Assembly: GCF_000021805.1 (NCBI RefSeq)
Contig: NC_011726.1
Span: forward strand, 3,628,097-3,692,096
Length of the DNA: 64,000 bases
Source: Rippkaea orientalis PCC 8801
GTDB taxonomy: Bacteria; Cyanobacteriota; Cyanobacteriia; Cyanobacteriales; Microcystaceae
Reading direction: 5' to 3'
In this document: one piece after another, positions 18,045 through 28,060 of the stretch
Position numbering within the stretch: the first letter of the stretch is position 1
How the letters are laid out: each line of letters begins with the position of its first letter
Program-made: the position numbers and the translations under genes
Notes under the pieces: generated by a model
What the model was told of the DNA's origin: nothing
Seen by the model: the letters and a program-made list of their open reading frames with translations, nothing else
Database searches by the model: none

Positions 18045-18899
18045 CTAACAATGGAAAGGAATTAACACTAAAGGAATAAAAGTTAATAAGATATAACTTA
18101 AATTTAAGGGGTTGAAAATAGGACTTTCTGATTCTGTTAATAAAGCATCAATTCTTTCATTAAGACGATTAGATAGAATTTTATCATGGAATGCTGCTTC
18201 TATAATTCCTAGGGTATTTCCTACAGCAATATGATTGATTTCTTGAGCAACAATCACTAAAGATTCTGCAATTAATAGGGCATCAACTTGTTGAGATGCT
18301 TGTTGATCGGCGCGGATTTCTCGGATTAATAATAAATCTTGCCATAGGATATCTGTATTAGGCAACCAAAAGGTAATTCTCCCTAACCAACCTAAGATAA
18401 AAAACCAGAAAGTATCTCGATAGTTAGCATGGGCTTGTTCATGGGCAATCACTGCGTTTAAATGGTCTTGATCTAAGGTGTTTAAAAGTCCTTTACTGAC
18501 CACCAGTTCAGGGTTCCAAAATCCAATTTGGGCACTATAGGGAAAGGAAATATCAAGGATTCTAGCAAGTTTACCTTCAACAATAGTTTGAGGATAACGA
18601 TTAATAACCTGTAAAGATTGCCATCCTTGATACGCTAATTTAATGAAACTAATACTAGCAAAAATAACAAAACCTACCGACAATAAATAACCATACCAAC
18701 TTGATTGCCATCCCCACATTTGCCCATGATAACCCATGACCATTACGGCAAGGGATGTCATTAATAGGAGTAGCGGAGGGAAGACAAAATAAAAGAGCGA
18801 TCGCTGCCAGCGAGTTGTCCAATTGAGGGAAGATGAAGGGGTGCAAAAGCGAATGATGGCTGCTAAAGTTAACGCTACCACTATCATTAATAAGTGCAT
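18045..18899 (-). CDS. BlaR1-like M56 family membrane metallopeptidase
   Basis: 284 residues with several membrane helices (residues 2-18, 35-56, 70-90, 165-180 and the C-terminus). The zinc site HEQAH is at 153-157 and the third ligand is probably in IREIRADQQA. The layout is that of the BlaR1/MecR1 protease without the penicillin-binding sensor domain. With the BlaI-type repressor gene two bases upstream it should form a pair in which the protease inactivates the repressor. The signal is unknown; a beta-lactam role is not implied. Confidence 0.86.
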   Translation of the reverse strand: MHLLMIVVALTLAAIIRFCTPSSSLNWTTRWQRSLFYFVFPPLLLLMTSLAVMVMGYHGQMWGWQSSWYGYLLSVGFVIFASISFIKLAYQGWQSLQVINRYPQTIVEGKLARILDISFPYSAQIGFWNPELVVSKGLLNTLDQDHLNAVIAHEQAHANYRDTFWFFILGWLGRITFWLPNTDILWQDLLLIREIRADQQASQQVDALLIAESLVIVAQEINHIAVGNTLGIIEAAFHDKILSNRLNERIDALLTESESPIFNPLNLSYILLTFIPLVLIPFHC

Positions 18900-18901
18900 C
18901 G

Positions 18902-19321
18902 TTATGGTTTCTCCCGTTGACGACGAATAGCTTGTAAACGAGACGCGATCGCATCTAGTTGTTCGATACTTGCGGTATCTAAACTATCAGCAAAGGCGGC
19001 TACAATATCAGGGTTACTGATCGCTAAGAATTGTTGCAATTGATCGTAGGATTGAATCGCTTGAGCCTGTTCGCGGGACACTAGAGGAACCCAAGAAAAA
19101 GCCCGTCCTTGTTTAGAACATTTTAACCAGCCTTTTTCCGTCAGACGGTTCAAAACGGTGGTCACGGAAGCATAGGCTAATTCCCGTTCAGGATCGGATA
19201 AAATGCGATCGTGGATTTGTTTAACTGTGGCGGTTCCTAAGTCCCAGATAATGTCTAAGATTTCTGCTTCGAGATAGCCAAGGGAAAGTTTTTTGGGTCG
19301 ATAGTCGGGTAAAGGAGACAT
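18902..19321 (-). CDS. BlaI/MecI/CopY family transcriptional repressor
   Basis: 139 residues. The winged-helix domain covers residues 12-85 (LEAEILDIIWDLGTATVKQI, then YASVTTVLNRLTEKGWL), and the C-terminal helices dimerise. It is the first gene of a probable three-gene unit with the M56 protease and bcp, which would tie a peroxidase to this regulator. I did not find a clear operator palindrome in the promoter region. Confidence 0.9.
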   Translation of the reverse strand: MSPLPDYRPKKLSLGYLEAEILDIIWDLGTATVKQIHDRILSDPERELAYASVTTVLNRLTEKGWLKCSKQGRAFSWVPLVSREQAQAIQSYDQLQQFLAISNPDIVAAFADSLDTASIEQLDAIASRLQAIRRQREKP

Positions 19322-19972
19322 GAATTAAATTAATGAGAATCGTTGGACACAAATCAGGCTAATACTCATGATTTAGCTTGATTGTACTCCATTACTTCAG
19401 GATGAGTCTCTAACTTTCATTAAATTTAATCATATAGTATTTCCTGATCAAATGTAAATAGTATTACAGTTTCAGAGCCTCTACTAGATGCTTGTATTAC
19501 TAATTGAGGGACAACAAAGACAAGGAAAATATAACAGATTTGAATCTGCTACTGAGCAATAGTTAGATCATTTGACTTAGGGACGACCTATCCCCTAAAA
19601 TTTCTTAGAAAGCGAAGGAAATCGTAACAAACAACGAAAACAATGAAGTTAATAAGGTGATTAAAAGGACTTCATTATCAACAGATTTCATAAATTAAGT
19701 ATCCCAATAGACAAAAAAGAGTTATATTTAGTTTAAGTTTAACAAAATATTAGAGCCGTTGGTAGGGGTAAAATTACTACTTGCCATGGGGATATCTCCT
19801 TGAGCAAGATTGCGTCTAGGGTGATTATTAAAAATAATAGTTCTCAATTAACAACAACTCCTACCCCCGAACTTCAGCTTATTTTTAATTCAAGCCCATG
19901 ATATGCTGAAGTTAGGGCAATTTAGCTGAAATCTGCCTAAGCTACTTTTAAAGATATTTAGCGTTAATTTAC
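19322..19972. other. 650-bp intergenic region between two divergent genes
   Basis: No convincing reading frame. The left two thirds are AT-rich with no structure I can name. The last third (19755-19915) holds nested inverted repeats, listed separately. Confidence 0.6.
19755..19915 (+). ncRNA. candidate structured RNA or long 5' leader
   Basis: Three nested pairings are readable. GGTAGGGGT near 19760 pairs with ACTCCTACC near 19858 (nine pairs, one G-U). Inside, CTTGC and GCAAG enclose GGGG/CTCC around a four-base loop. Right after, AACTTCAGC (19870-19878) pairs perfectly with GCTGAAGTT (19905-19913), flanked by CCC and GGG. The segment ends about 60 bp before the Gfo/Idh start, so it may be a leader or a separate RNA. 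It matches no RNA family I can name. Confidence 0.35.
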
Positions 19973-21085
19973 ATGAGTATTAGTTCAACCATTCGCGTCG
20001 CTGTTGTAGGAACAGGGTTTGGTCAAGCGATTCACATTCCAGGGTTAGTCCATCATCCTCGTACAGAAGTGATCGCCGTTCATAATCGTAACTTAGAAAA
20101 AGCACAAGCGATCGCAGACTCCCATCGTATTCCCTATGCGTTTAATAGCCTAGAAAAACTATTATCTTTACCTGAATTAGATGCGGTAGCTTTATCAACT
20201 CCTCCCTTTCTTCACTATGAAATGGGGCAACAAATTTTGCAAGCGGGCAAACATCTTTTATTAGAAAAACCCATGGCAATGTCTGCCCAAGAAACCAAAG
20301 CATTATATCATTTAGCCAAGAAAAAAAATGTCGTTGTGACTACTGATTTTGAATTTCGTTATGTTCCGGCTTGGCAACTCTTATCAGACTATTTACAACA
20401 GGGTTATGTTGGGAAAATTCGCCTGATTAAAATTGATTGGTTAGTGGCTAGTCGCGCTAACCCAGAACGTCCTTGGAATTGGTATTCTCGTCGAGATCAA
20501 GGAGGAGGCGTTTTAGGGGCTGTGGGTTCCCATGCTTTTGATTATATTCACTGGTTATTTGGTCCAGTGAAACGATTATCGGCTCAACTAAGTTGCACTA
20601 TTAAAGAACGTCCTGATCCTCAAGAAAACGGCAAATTAAAGCCCGTTGATGCTGATGATACTTGTTTATTGTTATTAGAATTGGCTGACGGAACCCCTTG
20701 TCAAATGTCCCTCAGTTCCGTTACTTATAATGGTCGAGGACACTGGGTAGAAGTCTACGGCGATCGCGGGACTTTAATCTTAGGAAGTGACAACCTAAAA
20801 GATTATGTTCATGGGTTTCATTTACAGGCTGCACCCGCAGGAAAAAGCTTAACGGAATTGGAAATACCCAAAAGTTTAGCTTTCCCGCAAGTCTTTACCG
20901 ATGGACGGTTAGCCCCTTTTATTCGTATTGTTGATCGTTGGGTAGAAAGTATTGATCAAGGTCAATCTTTAGTTCCTTCTTTATACGAGGGAGTTTACTC
21001 TCAATTATTAATGGATTTAACGCATCAATCTAATGATAATCAATGTTGGGTCAATGTTCCTAATTTAGATCAGTTTTTAGCTTGA
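19973..21085 (+). CDS. Gfo/Idh/MocA family oxidoreductase
   Basis: 370 residues. The N-terminal Rossmann fold starts VAVVGTGFGQAIHIPGL, and LLLEKPMAMSAQET carries the conserved EKP lysine. The C-terminal alpha/beta domain has HAFDYIHWLFGPV, as in glucose-fructose oxidoreductases and myo-inositol dehydrogenases. The enzyme oxidises or reduces a sugar-like substrate with NAD(P). The substrate is unknown and no sugar operon surrounds it. Confidence 0.87.
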   Translation: MSISSTIRVAVVGTGFGQAIHIPGLVHHPRTEVIAVHNRNLEKAQAIADSHRIPYAFNSLEKLLSLPELDAVALSTPPFLHYEMGQQILQAGKHLLLEKPMAMSAQETKALYHLAKKKNVVVTTDFEFRYVPAWQLLSDYLQQGYVGKIRLIKIDWLVASRANPERPWNWYSRRDQGGGVLGAVGSHAFDYIHWLFGPVKRLSAQLSCTIKERPDPQENGKLKPVDADDTCLLLLELADGTPCQMSLSSVTYNGRGHWVEVYGDRGTLILGSDNLKDYVHGFHLQAAPAGKSLTELEIPKSLAFPQVFTDGRLAPFIRIVDRWVESIDQGQSLVPSLYEGVYSQLLMDLTHQSNDNQCWVNVPNLDQFLA

Positions 21086-21204
21086 CTTTTTATGGATGTG
21101 ATGCGTATGAGTTACTCAATGAATCTATATCTGTGATATCAATCACGTTCAAGGACTTTAAATTTAGCTATCTTTAGATAAACAGTGTTTAAAAGGAGAT
21201 AATT

Positions 21205-21729
21205 ATGTCGGTTACTGACGAACGAGTACAAACCTTGTATCAACTTGCAAAAAAACACCCTGAAGATGATACTTTACAAGAAGCCGTTACTATTATCAAA
21301 TCTTTAAGATTATCTCAAGGTCAATATAAACAGTGGAATGATAAATATCGAAGTAATCAAAAAGACTTGAAAGAACAAATTGTTACTATTTCTCAAACTA
21401 ACGAATCTTTACAACTAGAATTAGCGGCTATTAATCAAGAAATGGAGAAATTAACCCATGAGAAAACAAGAATATTAGCTGAACGCGATCGAATCAAGAG
21501 TGAACTCAGAAGCATTGAAAGGGAAGCAGAACTAGCAGCGATTCAAGTTCAAGAAACTAACTCATTGTATGGAAAATTTACGATTGTTTGGCAATTCCTT
21601 CAATCTGTCTTTTTTAGTGATCATCCCAGAGATTTTGGCAGAATAGATAATGCGTTACCAGAGTTTTCTGATCAACCTCAAATGAGAACTGATCAAGCTT
21701 CTATTGGTAGAGATTTATTAGATCAATAA
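21205..21729 (+). CDS. coiled-coil protein of unknown function
   Basis: 174 residues, started at ATG 21205 behind a strong AAAAGGAGATA site. Residues 50-115 form a long coiled coil (QLELAAINQEMEKLTHEKTR). A short hydrophobic patch follows (FTIVWQFLQSVFF near 130), and the tail ends IGRDLLDQ. No family is recognised. The next gene follows after 21 bp and is also small and helical, so they probably form one operon. Confidence 0.68.
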   Translation: MSVTDERVQTLYQLAKKHPEDDTLQEAVTIIKSLRLSQGQYKQWNDKYRSNQKDLKEQIVTISQTNESLQLELAAINQEMEKLTHEKTRILAERDRIKSELRSIEREAELAAIQVQETNSLYGKFTIVWQFLQSVFFSDHPRDFGRIDNALPEFSDQPQMRTDQASIGRDLLDQ

Positions 21730-21750
21730 TTAACAAAGAGGATAAAAATC

Positions 21751-22128
21751 ATGTCAAGATTTAGTAAACTAATCGATGATCTAGAGAATTTAGATCAACA
21801 AGATATTAAAAATTCAGCCAAAGTTTATGGAATTACGGCTACTTTATCCTCTCGGTTACAAGAAATTTTAATTGATTTAGATTCTCCTAAAAAGTTACTT
21901 TCTTCAGGAAAAATTACTCAAGAAGAATTAATAAAATGCTATGGAAACTATAACAATGCCTATCAAGTCTATCAAAAAGCCTATGGCATTAAATGCCGTA
22001 AAGGATGGAATTATTTATTAAAAGCCATTCAAGATTTAAGTCCTCCTATTTCTCTAGAACAAAGGGTCGAAAAACTTGAACAAACTGTCAAAATATTACT
22101 TGAAATTCTACTAGAGAACAAAACTTGA
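21751..22128 (+). CDS. small helical hypothetical protein
   Basis: 125 residues. An N-terminal helical part (MSRFSKLIDDLENLDQQDI), a tyrosine-rich middle (CYGNYNNAYQVYQKAYG) and a C-terminal leucine heptad stretch (RVEKLEQTVKILLEILLE) that could oligomerise. Preceded by AAAGAGG. Not recognised; its partner is likely the coiled-coil protein upstream. Confidence 0.65.
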   Translation: MSRFSKLIDDLENLDQQDIKNSAKVYGITATLSSRLQEILIDLDSPKKLLSSGKITQEELIKCYGNYNNAYQVYQKAYGIKCRKGWNYLLKAIQDLSPPISLEQRVEKLEQTVKILLEILLENKT

Positions 22129-22539
22129 CAGATAGATATAGATATTGATCATCAATTGTACTCAGCTTGCCGAAGTTGTAGAATTGCTAGTGAATTATTA
22201 AGAAAATATGTACTTTTAAGAAAATAACCGTTTGATCGTTCCAAGTTCCAGAGACTGCTAAATTGGCTAAATTTGCGGTTTTTAGGCGAAATAAAGCTAA
22301 AAATATCCCTTGAAAACTTCTTCAAAAACCCCTAAAACTGACTAAGTGATAAAAATAAACAAACCATTAGCGTGTTTCTTGATCACAAAACTCGCTAAAG
22401 TTTTAAGAAGACTTGGTGAATGAGTTGGCTAGTCTGAGTCATCCTCAACAACCCCTGACTACATAGTGACCACTGTAGAACTCAGGTTAATCAATCAAGA
22501 ATCTCAAGTGTAATTTTGTTTAGGTGAGGATGTTATTGA
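22129..22539. other. 410-bp intergenic region, nothing recognised
   Basis: AT-rich, with no reading frame of note, no palindrome of the kinds seen elsewhere and no tRNA-like sequence. It probably contains the promoter of the desaturase gene. Confidence 0.5.
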
Positions 22540-23652
22540 ATGGAAACTGTGGTTAAAAAGTCGGATTTTGTCCTAAAACCCTATATAAAAAGTAGCAACT
22601 TTCGAGCCACTTTTCAGCTACTAAATACCCTTTGTCCCTATTTCTTTCTCTGGTTTTTAGCGATTAAATCGGTTTCTATTTCTTTTTGGCTTCTTCCCCC
22701 CATTCTCATTTTAATGACTCTCTTTTCAGTCCGTTGTTTTTCTCTAATGCACGATTGTGGTCATTATTCACTGTTTAAGTCAAAAAAAGCTAATCAAATT
22801 GTTGGTTTTCTCTTAGGAGTCATTAATGCTATTCCTCAATATCCTTGGTCAAGAGGGCACGTTTATCACCATAAAAATAATGGAGATTGGGAAAAATATC
22901 GAGGTCCTTCTGCATTAATTACCACCCAAGAATTTCTAAATCTTAGCCCCAGAGATCAAAAGATTTATGCTTTGCTTAGACACCCCTTAATGCTTTTCCC
23001 AGGCGGGTTTTTTTATCTTGCGATTAAGCCAAGACTTGCTTTAATTGCTGGAATTTACGACTTTATTGGTCACTGTATCCGTTGTTTTAGAAAAGATTCT
23101 AGTATGAGTCTATCAGCCATCATCTCTACTCATAAATCTAAAAATTGGTATACAACAGCAGAGTTTTGGCATTTATTATTTAATAATATTTGTGTCGTCG
23201 GTAGTTGGATTCTACTAAGCTATTTTATTGGCGCAGGATTATTTTTAAGTCTCTACTCAATCACCTTAACCTTTTCGGCAGTTATTTTCATTTATGTCTT
23301 CTTTGTTCAGCATAATTTTGAGGGTTCCTATGCTCACAAAACAGAAGGTTGGGATTATCTACGCGGGGCGATTGAAGGCAGTAGCTATCTAGAATTACCC
23401 CCCATTCTTAAGTGGTTTTCCGCAGACATTGGTTATCACAATATTCACCATCTTTCTGAGAAAATTCCTAACTATCATCTAGAAGCTTGTCATCAAGCCA
23501 ATGTTCACCTACTATCGAATATAAAAACTCTACGCATCAGCGATATGCTCCACTGTTCTAAGTTTATTTTGTGGAATCCTGACATCAATACCCTTGTCTC
23601 GATTGAATCATTGCAGGAGTATCCCCTTAGCCAAAATACCAGAGCGATTTAG
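22540..23652 (+). CDS. membrane fatty acid desaturase family protein
   Basis: 370 residues. The three histidine boxes that bind the di-iron centre are all present: HDCGH at 71-75, HVYHH at 107-111 and HNIHH at 300-304. Hydrophobic stretches at about 35-66 and 210-260 give the usual membrane-spanning pairs. The family inserts double bonds in acyl lipids using O2 and ferredoxin. The position of the double bond, and whether the substrate is an acyl lipid or another hydrocarbon, cannot be told. 57 bp upstream of purM. Confidence 0.85.
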   Translation: METVVKKSDFVLKPYIKSSNFRATFQLLNTLCPYFFLWFLAIKSVSISFWLLPPILILMTLFSVRCFSLMHDCGHYSLFKSKKANQIVGFLLGVINAIPQYPWSRGHVYHHKNNGDWEKYRGPSALITTQEFLNLSPRDQKIYALLRHPLMLFPGGFFYLAIKPRLALIAGIYDFIGHCIRCFRKDSSMSLSAIISTHKSKNWYTTAEFWHLLFNNICVVGSWILLSYFIGAGLFLSLYSITLTFSAVIFIYVFFVQHNFEGSYAHKTEGWDYLRGAIEGSSYLELPPILKWFSADIGYHNIHHLSEKIPNYHLEACHQANVHLLSNIKTLRISDMLHCSKFILWNPDINTLVSIESLQEYPLSQNTRAI

Positions 23653-23709
23653 GCACGACTTTTCCAGTTAAAATAGGGTAGAACTTGGGAAATACTTAGA
23701 AACACATCT

Positions 23710-24741
23710 ATGGATTATCGAGAAGCAGGGGTAGACATACAAGCAGGGCGTTCTTTTGTTGAAAAAATTCGCCAAGGAGTCGAAAGTACCTACCGTCGAG
23801 AAGTGTTAGGGGGACTTGGGGGGTTTGGAGGGTATTTCGAGTTACCCCAAGGGTATCAACACCCCGTTCTTGTCTCTGGAACCGATGGTGTAGGAACAAA
23901 ACTCAAAATAGCCCAAGCGTTAAACCAACATCACACCATTGGTATTGACTTAGTGGCTATGTGTGTTAACGATGTTCTTACCTGCGGGGCCGAACCCCTA
24001 TTCTTCCTCGACTATTTAGCTACCGGAAAGCTGAACCCTCAACAACTCAGCGATGTAGTTCAAGGAATTGTAGAAGGGTGTCGCTTGAGTGGTTGTGCCC
24101 TATTAGGGGGAGAAACCGCCGAAATGCCCGGATTTTACCCCGTTGGAGAATACGATGTAGCCGGGTTTTGTGTGGGAATTGTAGAAAAAAGCAAGATTTT
24201 GGATGGTTCTCAAGTCAATATCGGGGATATCGCCATTGGACTGGCTAGTAGCGGAGTACACAGTAATGGCTTTAGCTTAGTGCGTAAAATTGTCGAAGTC
24301 AATGGGTTAAACTGGAGCGATCGCCCTCAGTTATTGAATGGTCAAACTCTAGGGGAAGTCCTTCTCACCCCTACTCAACTCTACGTTAAACCGATCCTTA
24401 ATGCCTTAAATTCGGGACTAGATATCCATGCTATGGCGCATATTACAGGAGGAGGACTCCCCGAAAACCTGCCTCGTTGCTTAGATAAAGGGCAATCTGT
24501 GGAAATTATCGACAAAAGTTGGAATATTCTCCCTATTTTTCAATGGATCGCCCAACAAGGTCAAATTAGTCCCGCCAGTATGTACGAAACCTTCAATATG
24601 GGAATTGGATTTGTCGTGATTGTTCCTCCAGAAAAAGCCCAATTAGCTGTAAATTTCCTAGAGAATCAAGGAATTTTAGCTTATGAGATAGGTAAAGTCA
24701 TCGAAGGAAAGGGAGAAGTCGTGATTGAGTCTAACGATTAA
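23710..24741 (+). CDS. purM: phosphoribosylformylglycinamidine cyclo-ligase
   Basis: Fifth step of purine synthesis: ATP-dependent ring closure giving AIR. 343 residues, the normal length. Signatures: [12 protein letters not shown] at the start, [45 protein letters not shown] and [14 protein letters not shown]. Intact. purB lies 30 kb away on the other strand, so the purine genes are scattered as usual in cyanobacteria. Confidence 0.96.
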   Translation: MDYREAGVDIQAGRSFVEKIRQGVESTYRREVLGGLGGFGGYFELPQGYQHPVLVSGTDGVGTKLKIAQALNQHHTIGIDLVAMCVNDVLTCGAEPLFFLDYLATGKLNPQQLSDVVQGIVEGCRLSGCALLGGETAEMPGFYPVGEYDVAGFCVGIVEKSKILDGSQVNIGDIAIGLASSGVHSNGFSLVRKIVEVNGLNWSDRPQLLNGQTLGEVLLTPTQLYVKPILNALNSGLDIHAMAHITGGGLPENLPRCLDKGQSVEIIDKSWNILPIFQWIAQQGQISPASMYETFNMGIGFVVIVPPEKAQLAVNFLENQGILAYEIGKVIEGKGEVVIESND

Positions 24742-24899
24742 AGTTTTCTTGGGGGTCGGGTTTTTACAACAGTTTAGGCTTCTAACTTTCGATAATAGAG
24801 AAACCGTCCCCTACAAGACTTGATGCCAATAGTAATAAAAAAAGAGTTGAATTTGACATCTAATAAGTAAATTATTGGGAAAATAGAGGATTTAAGACC

Positions 24900-25499
24900 A
24901 TGACCAATACACCAATGCAAATTACAACCGATTTAAGTGTAGTATTGTCACAAATAAATCAAAAATTAGATAGAATTGACGAGAAGTTTGACGCTAAATT
25001 TGAAAAGCTTGAACAAAAAGTTGAGAAACTTGATGAGAAGTTTGAAAGAAGAATCAATGAATTAGATCAGAAATTTGAAAAAAAATTTGATGAACTCGAT
25101 CAGAAATTTGAAAGGAAATTTGATGAACTCGATCAGAAATTTGAAAGAAAGCTTGATGAACTCGATCAGAAATTTGAAAGGAAATTTGATGAACTCGATC
25201 AGAAATTTGAAAGGAAATTTGATGAACTTGATCAGAAATTTGAGACTAAGTTTGAAAAGCTTGACACCAAAATCAACACGCTTCAACAAACAACCAATGA
25301 AATTAATACTAGATTGACTAAAGTTGAGGAAAAAGTACAAAATATTGAAAAACGAGTTGATACAATAGAGACAGAACAAAAAACTTTAGTTAGCGATGTA
25401 GCAGATTTAAAAGGAGTAAAATCGTTAATTATTCCGATTGTTGTTGCAGTAGTTACCAGTATTTTAACCTTACTTATTCGGGTAATTCCTAACCCCTAA
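24900..25499 (+). CDS. hendecad-repeat coiled-coil protein with C-terminal membrane anchor
   Basis: 199 residues. Residues 44-120 are seven near-identical 11-residue units of the form LDQKFERKFDE. The flanks (residues 19-43 and 121-165) continue the coiled coil with a different rhythm. Residues 175-194 (SLIIPIVVAVVTSILTLLIR) make one membrane helix at the end, so the rod should project from the membrane. Eleven-residue repeats give a nearly straight or right-handed coil rather than the common left-handed one. The function is unknown. The DNA repeats are so alike that unit number probably varies between strains. Confidence 0.8.
   Translation: MTNTPMQITTDLSVVLSQINQKLDRIDEKFDAKFEKLEQKVEKLDEKFERRINELDQKFEKKFDELDQKFERKFDELDQKFERKLDELDQKFERKFDELDQKFERKFDELDQKFETKFEKLDTKINTLQQTTNEINTRLTKVEEKVQNIEKRVDTIETEQKTLVSDVADLKGVKSLIIPIVVAVVTSILTLLIRVIPNP
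25029..25259 (+). repeat. seven 33-bp in-frame tandem repeats
   Basis: The seven hendecads are coded by 33-bp units such as GATGAACTCGATCAGAAATT plus 13 more bases. Units 2 to 6 are almost identical at the DNA level, including silent positions, which indicates recent expansion by slippage or recombination. Confidence 0.9.
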
Positions 25500-25615
25500 T
25501 TATCAATTATCAATCATCCCTGATCAATTCCTCCTGATCCAGTTACAAAAAAAATGGTAATATTGCTAATCGTGGGACTGTGAGTCATCCCATCCACAGC
25601 AAACAGGTTATCTTT

Positions 25616-27064
25616 ATGGCATCTATCCGCGAACTGCATCAGCAACTCATCAACAAAGAACGTTCGGCTGTCGAAATTACCACAGAAGCATTAGAACGCA
25701 TCGCAGCAATAGAACCCCAAGTTAAAAGTTTCCTCTGTATCACCGCCGATCGCGCTTTAGAGACTGCCAAAGCAGTAGACCAAAAAATTGCCGCCAAGGA
25801 AGAAATAGGGCTATTAGCGGGCATTCCGATAGGAATTAAGGATAATATGTCTACCAAGGGAATACCGACCACCTGCGGATCGAGAATATTAGAGAATTTT
25901 ATCCCTCCCTACGAATCAACCGTAACCCAGAAATTACAGGAAATTGGGGCGGTAATGGTGGGAAAAACCAACTTAGATGAGTTTGCCATGGGGAGTTCCA
26001 CCGAAAACTCTGGTTATCAAGTAACTGCTAACCCTTGGGACTTGGAACGGGTTCCGGGGGGTTCTTCTGGAGGATCGGCTGCTGCGGTAGCGGCGGAAGA
26101 ATGTGTGGTAGCCTTGGGATCGGATACAGGAGGATCAATCCGTCAACCAGCTTCCTTATGCGGGGTAGTGGGACTAAAACCTACCTACGGGTTAGTGTCT
26201 CGTTTTGGATTAGTAGCGTACGGATCGTCCTTGGATCAAATTGGACCCTTTGGGAGAACGGTGGAAGATGTAGCGATTGTCTTAGGGGCGATCGCGGGTT
26301 ATGATGCCAAAGATTCCACCAGTTTAAAGCTTCCTATTCCTGATTATACGACCTTTCTTAACCCCAGTTTAAAAGGGGTAAAAATCGGTATTATTGAAGA
26401 AACCTTTGGAGAAGGGTTAGATTCTATTGTTGCTGAAACCGTTAATAAAGCGATCGAACAATTACAAGCATTAGGGGCAACTATTGAGAGGATTTCTTGT
26501 CCCCGTTTCCGTTATGGTTTACCCGCTTATTATATTATTGCACCCTCGGAAGCGTCGGCTAATTTAGCCCGTTATGATGCGGTTAAATATGGCATTCGAG
26601 AAGAAGCAGCAACTCTTCTAGAAATGTATAATAAAACCCGTGCTAAGGGATTTGGTTCAGAAGTGAAACGACGAATTATGATCGGAACTTATACCCTGTC
26701 TGCGGGTTATTATGATGCTTATTATTTAAAAGCTCAAAAAGTCCGTACTTTAATTAAACAGGATTTTGATAAAGCGTTTGAATCCGTTGATGTTTTAGTT
26801 TGTCCTACTTCCCCCACAACTGCGTTTAAAGCAGGGGAAAAAACCGACGATCCTTTGAGTATGTATTTGTCAGATTTAATGACTATTCCGGTTAATTTAG
26901 CGGGACTTCCAGGGATGAGTATTCCCTGCGGTTTTGATCAACAAGGTTTACCGATTGGACTCCAATTAGTCAGCAATGTTTTAGAAGAAGGTAAACTGTT
27001 TAATGTTGGATATGCTTACGAACAATCAACCGAGTGGCATAAACAGAAACCACCCCTAAAGTAG
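25616..27064 (+). CDS. gatA: Asp-tRNA(Asn)/Glu-tRNA(Gln) amidotransferase subunit A
   Basis: Amidase subunit of GatCAB, which converts mischarged Glu-tRNA(Gln) to Gln-tRNA(Gln). I start at ATG 25616 ([11 protein letters not shown], 482 residues), the usual N-terminus, not at the GTG 36 bp upstream. The amidase signature is complete: [10 protein letters not shown] supplies the lysine, [13 protein letters not shown] the glycine-serine loop, and [16 protein letters not shown] the catalytic Ser pair. gatB and gatC are not in the window. Confidence 0.95.
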   Translation: MASIRELHQQLINKERSAVEITTEALERIAAIEPQVKSFLCITADRALETAKAVDQKIAAKEEIGLLAGIPIGIKDNMSTKGIPTTCGSRILENFIPPYESTVTQKLQEIGAVMVGKTNLDEFAMGSSTENSGYQVTANPWDLERVPGGSSGGSAAAVAAEECVVALGSDTGGSIRQPASLCGVVGLKPTYGLVSRFGLVAYGSSLDQIGPFGRTVEDVAIVLGAIAGYDAKDSTSLKLPIPDYTTFLNPSLKGVKIGIIEETFGEGLDSIVAETVNKAIEQLQALGATIERISCPRFRYGLPAYYIIAPSEASANLARYDAVKYGIREEAATLLEMYNKTRAKGFGSEVKRRIMIGTYTLSAGYYDAYYLKAQKVRTLIKQDFDKAFESVDVLVCPTSPTTAFKAGEKTDDPLSMYLSDLMTIPVNLAGLPGMSIPCGFDQQGLPIGLQLVSNVLEEGKLFNVGYAYEQSTEWHKQKPPLK

Positions 27065-27108
27065 TTGATACGCAATAGTAATAACTTTAAGGAGGAACAA
27101 GTCAGACG

Positions 27109-28032
27109 ATGATAAATCATTTTGTGGTAAAAGCGATGGTAAGCGGGTTAGGAGTAGGATTAATTGTCTATCTTACTCTGTGTTTAGTCTTGGCAATATG
27201 GCAACATCGACTTATTTTTGTCCCCTCCCGTCAGATGGATTATACTCCGAAAGACTTGGGGTTAAATTACGAAGATGTTTGGTTAACTGTACTCAATTTA
27301 GAAGGCAAAAAAGAACGGCTTCATGGGTGGTGGATACCCGCTAATTCGAGTAAGATAGATAACCCCAAAGTTATCCTATATTTCCATGGCAATGGGGGTA
27401 ATATTAGTTATAACTTAACCCCGGCTCAACGGTTCCAAAGTTTAGGCTTTTCTGTCTTCATGATCGACTATCGGGGATACGGGGAAAGTGAGGGAAATTT
27501 TCCCACTGAAGCAGAAGTTTATCGGGACTCCCAAACCGCTTGGCATTATTTAGTAGAACAACGCAAAATTAAGCCTCAAAATATTATAATCTATGGACAT
27601 TCTTTAGGAGGTGCGATCGCAATCGATTTAGCCGTAAGACAACCCCAAGCAGGGGGAATTATTGCGGAAAATACTTTCACTTCTCTCCGGCAAATGGTGG
27701 ACTATCAAAGTCAATTTTATCAAGTCTTTCCCATAGATTTAATTTTACACCAACGCTTTGATTCTTTAGGTAAATTAAGATTATTACAAATTCCTTTGTT
27801 ATTGATTCATGGAACCAGCGATCGCACTGTTCCATCTTTTATGAGTCAAAGGCTTTTTAATCTTGCCAATGTTCCCAAACAATTGTTATTAGTTCCCTAT
27901 GCGGATCATAATAATGTTGCCAGTGTTAGTGGAGAAAATTATCTTGAAGCGATTCAAGAATTTAATCACTTAATTGATGATAACTTAACTCAAAGAAATG
28001 TTAAGGATAAAGCTCATTTTTTACCAAGATAA
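27109..28032 (+). CDS. alpha/beta hydrolase, membrane-anchored
   Basis: 307 residues behind a good AAGGAGG site. Residues 10-30 form an N-terminal membrane helix (VSGLGVGLIVYLTLCLVLAI). The hydrolase fold follows: YFHGNGGN (oxyanion region) near 95, nucleophile elbow GHSLGGA near 166, an Asp in LLLIHGTSDRTVP and the catalytic His in VPYADHNNV. It resembles the BEM46/YqiA-like group of serine hydrolases. Substrate unknown. It follows gatA by 44 bp. Confidence 0.85.
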   Translation: MINHFVVKAMVSGLGVGLIVYLTLCLVLAIWQHRLIFVPSRQMDYTPKDLGLNYEDVWLTVLNLEGKKERLHGWWIPANSSKIDNPKVILYFHGNGGNISYNLTPAQRFQSLGFSVFMIDYRGYGESEGNFPTEAEVYRDSQTAWHYLVEQRKIKPQNIIIYGHSLGGAIAIDLAVRQPQAGGIIAENTFTSLRQMVDYQSQFYQVFPIDLILHQRFDSLGKLRLLQIPLLLIHGTSDRTVPSFMSQRLFNLANVPKQLLLVPYADHNNVASVSGENYLEAIQEFNHLIDDNLTQRNVKDKAHFLPR

Positions 28033-28060
28033 ATAAAAAGGAGTTAAGCAGAAATAAATT

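Noticed and set aside
19755..19915. 6S RNA (ssaA) for the structured region
   Set aside because: Length is near, but the large central bubble and closing stem of 6S RNA could not be recognised.
25029..25259. Regular repeats as a CRISPR array
   Set aside because: Units are contiguous, in frame and without spacers. No cas gene is near. No other array-like pattern was seen in the window.
25062..25379. Open frames on the other strand and in a second plus frame across the 33-bp repeats
   Set aside because: They exist because a 33-bp unit without stops in those frames was multiplied. No ribosome site and no sensible protein.
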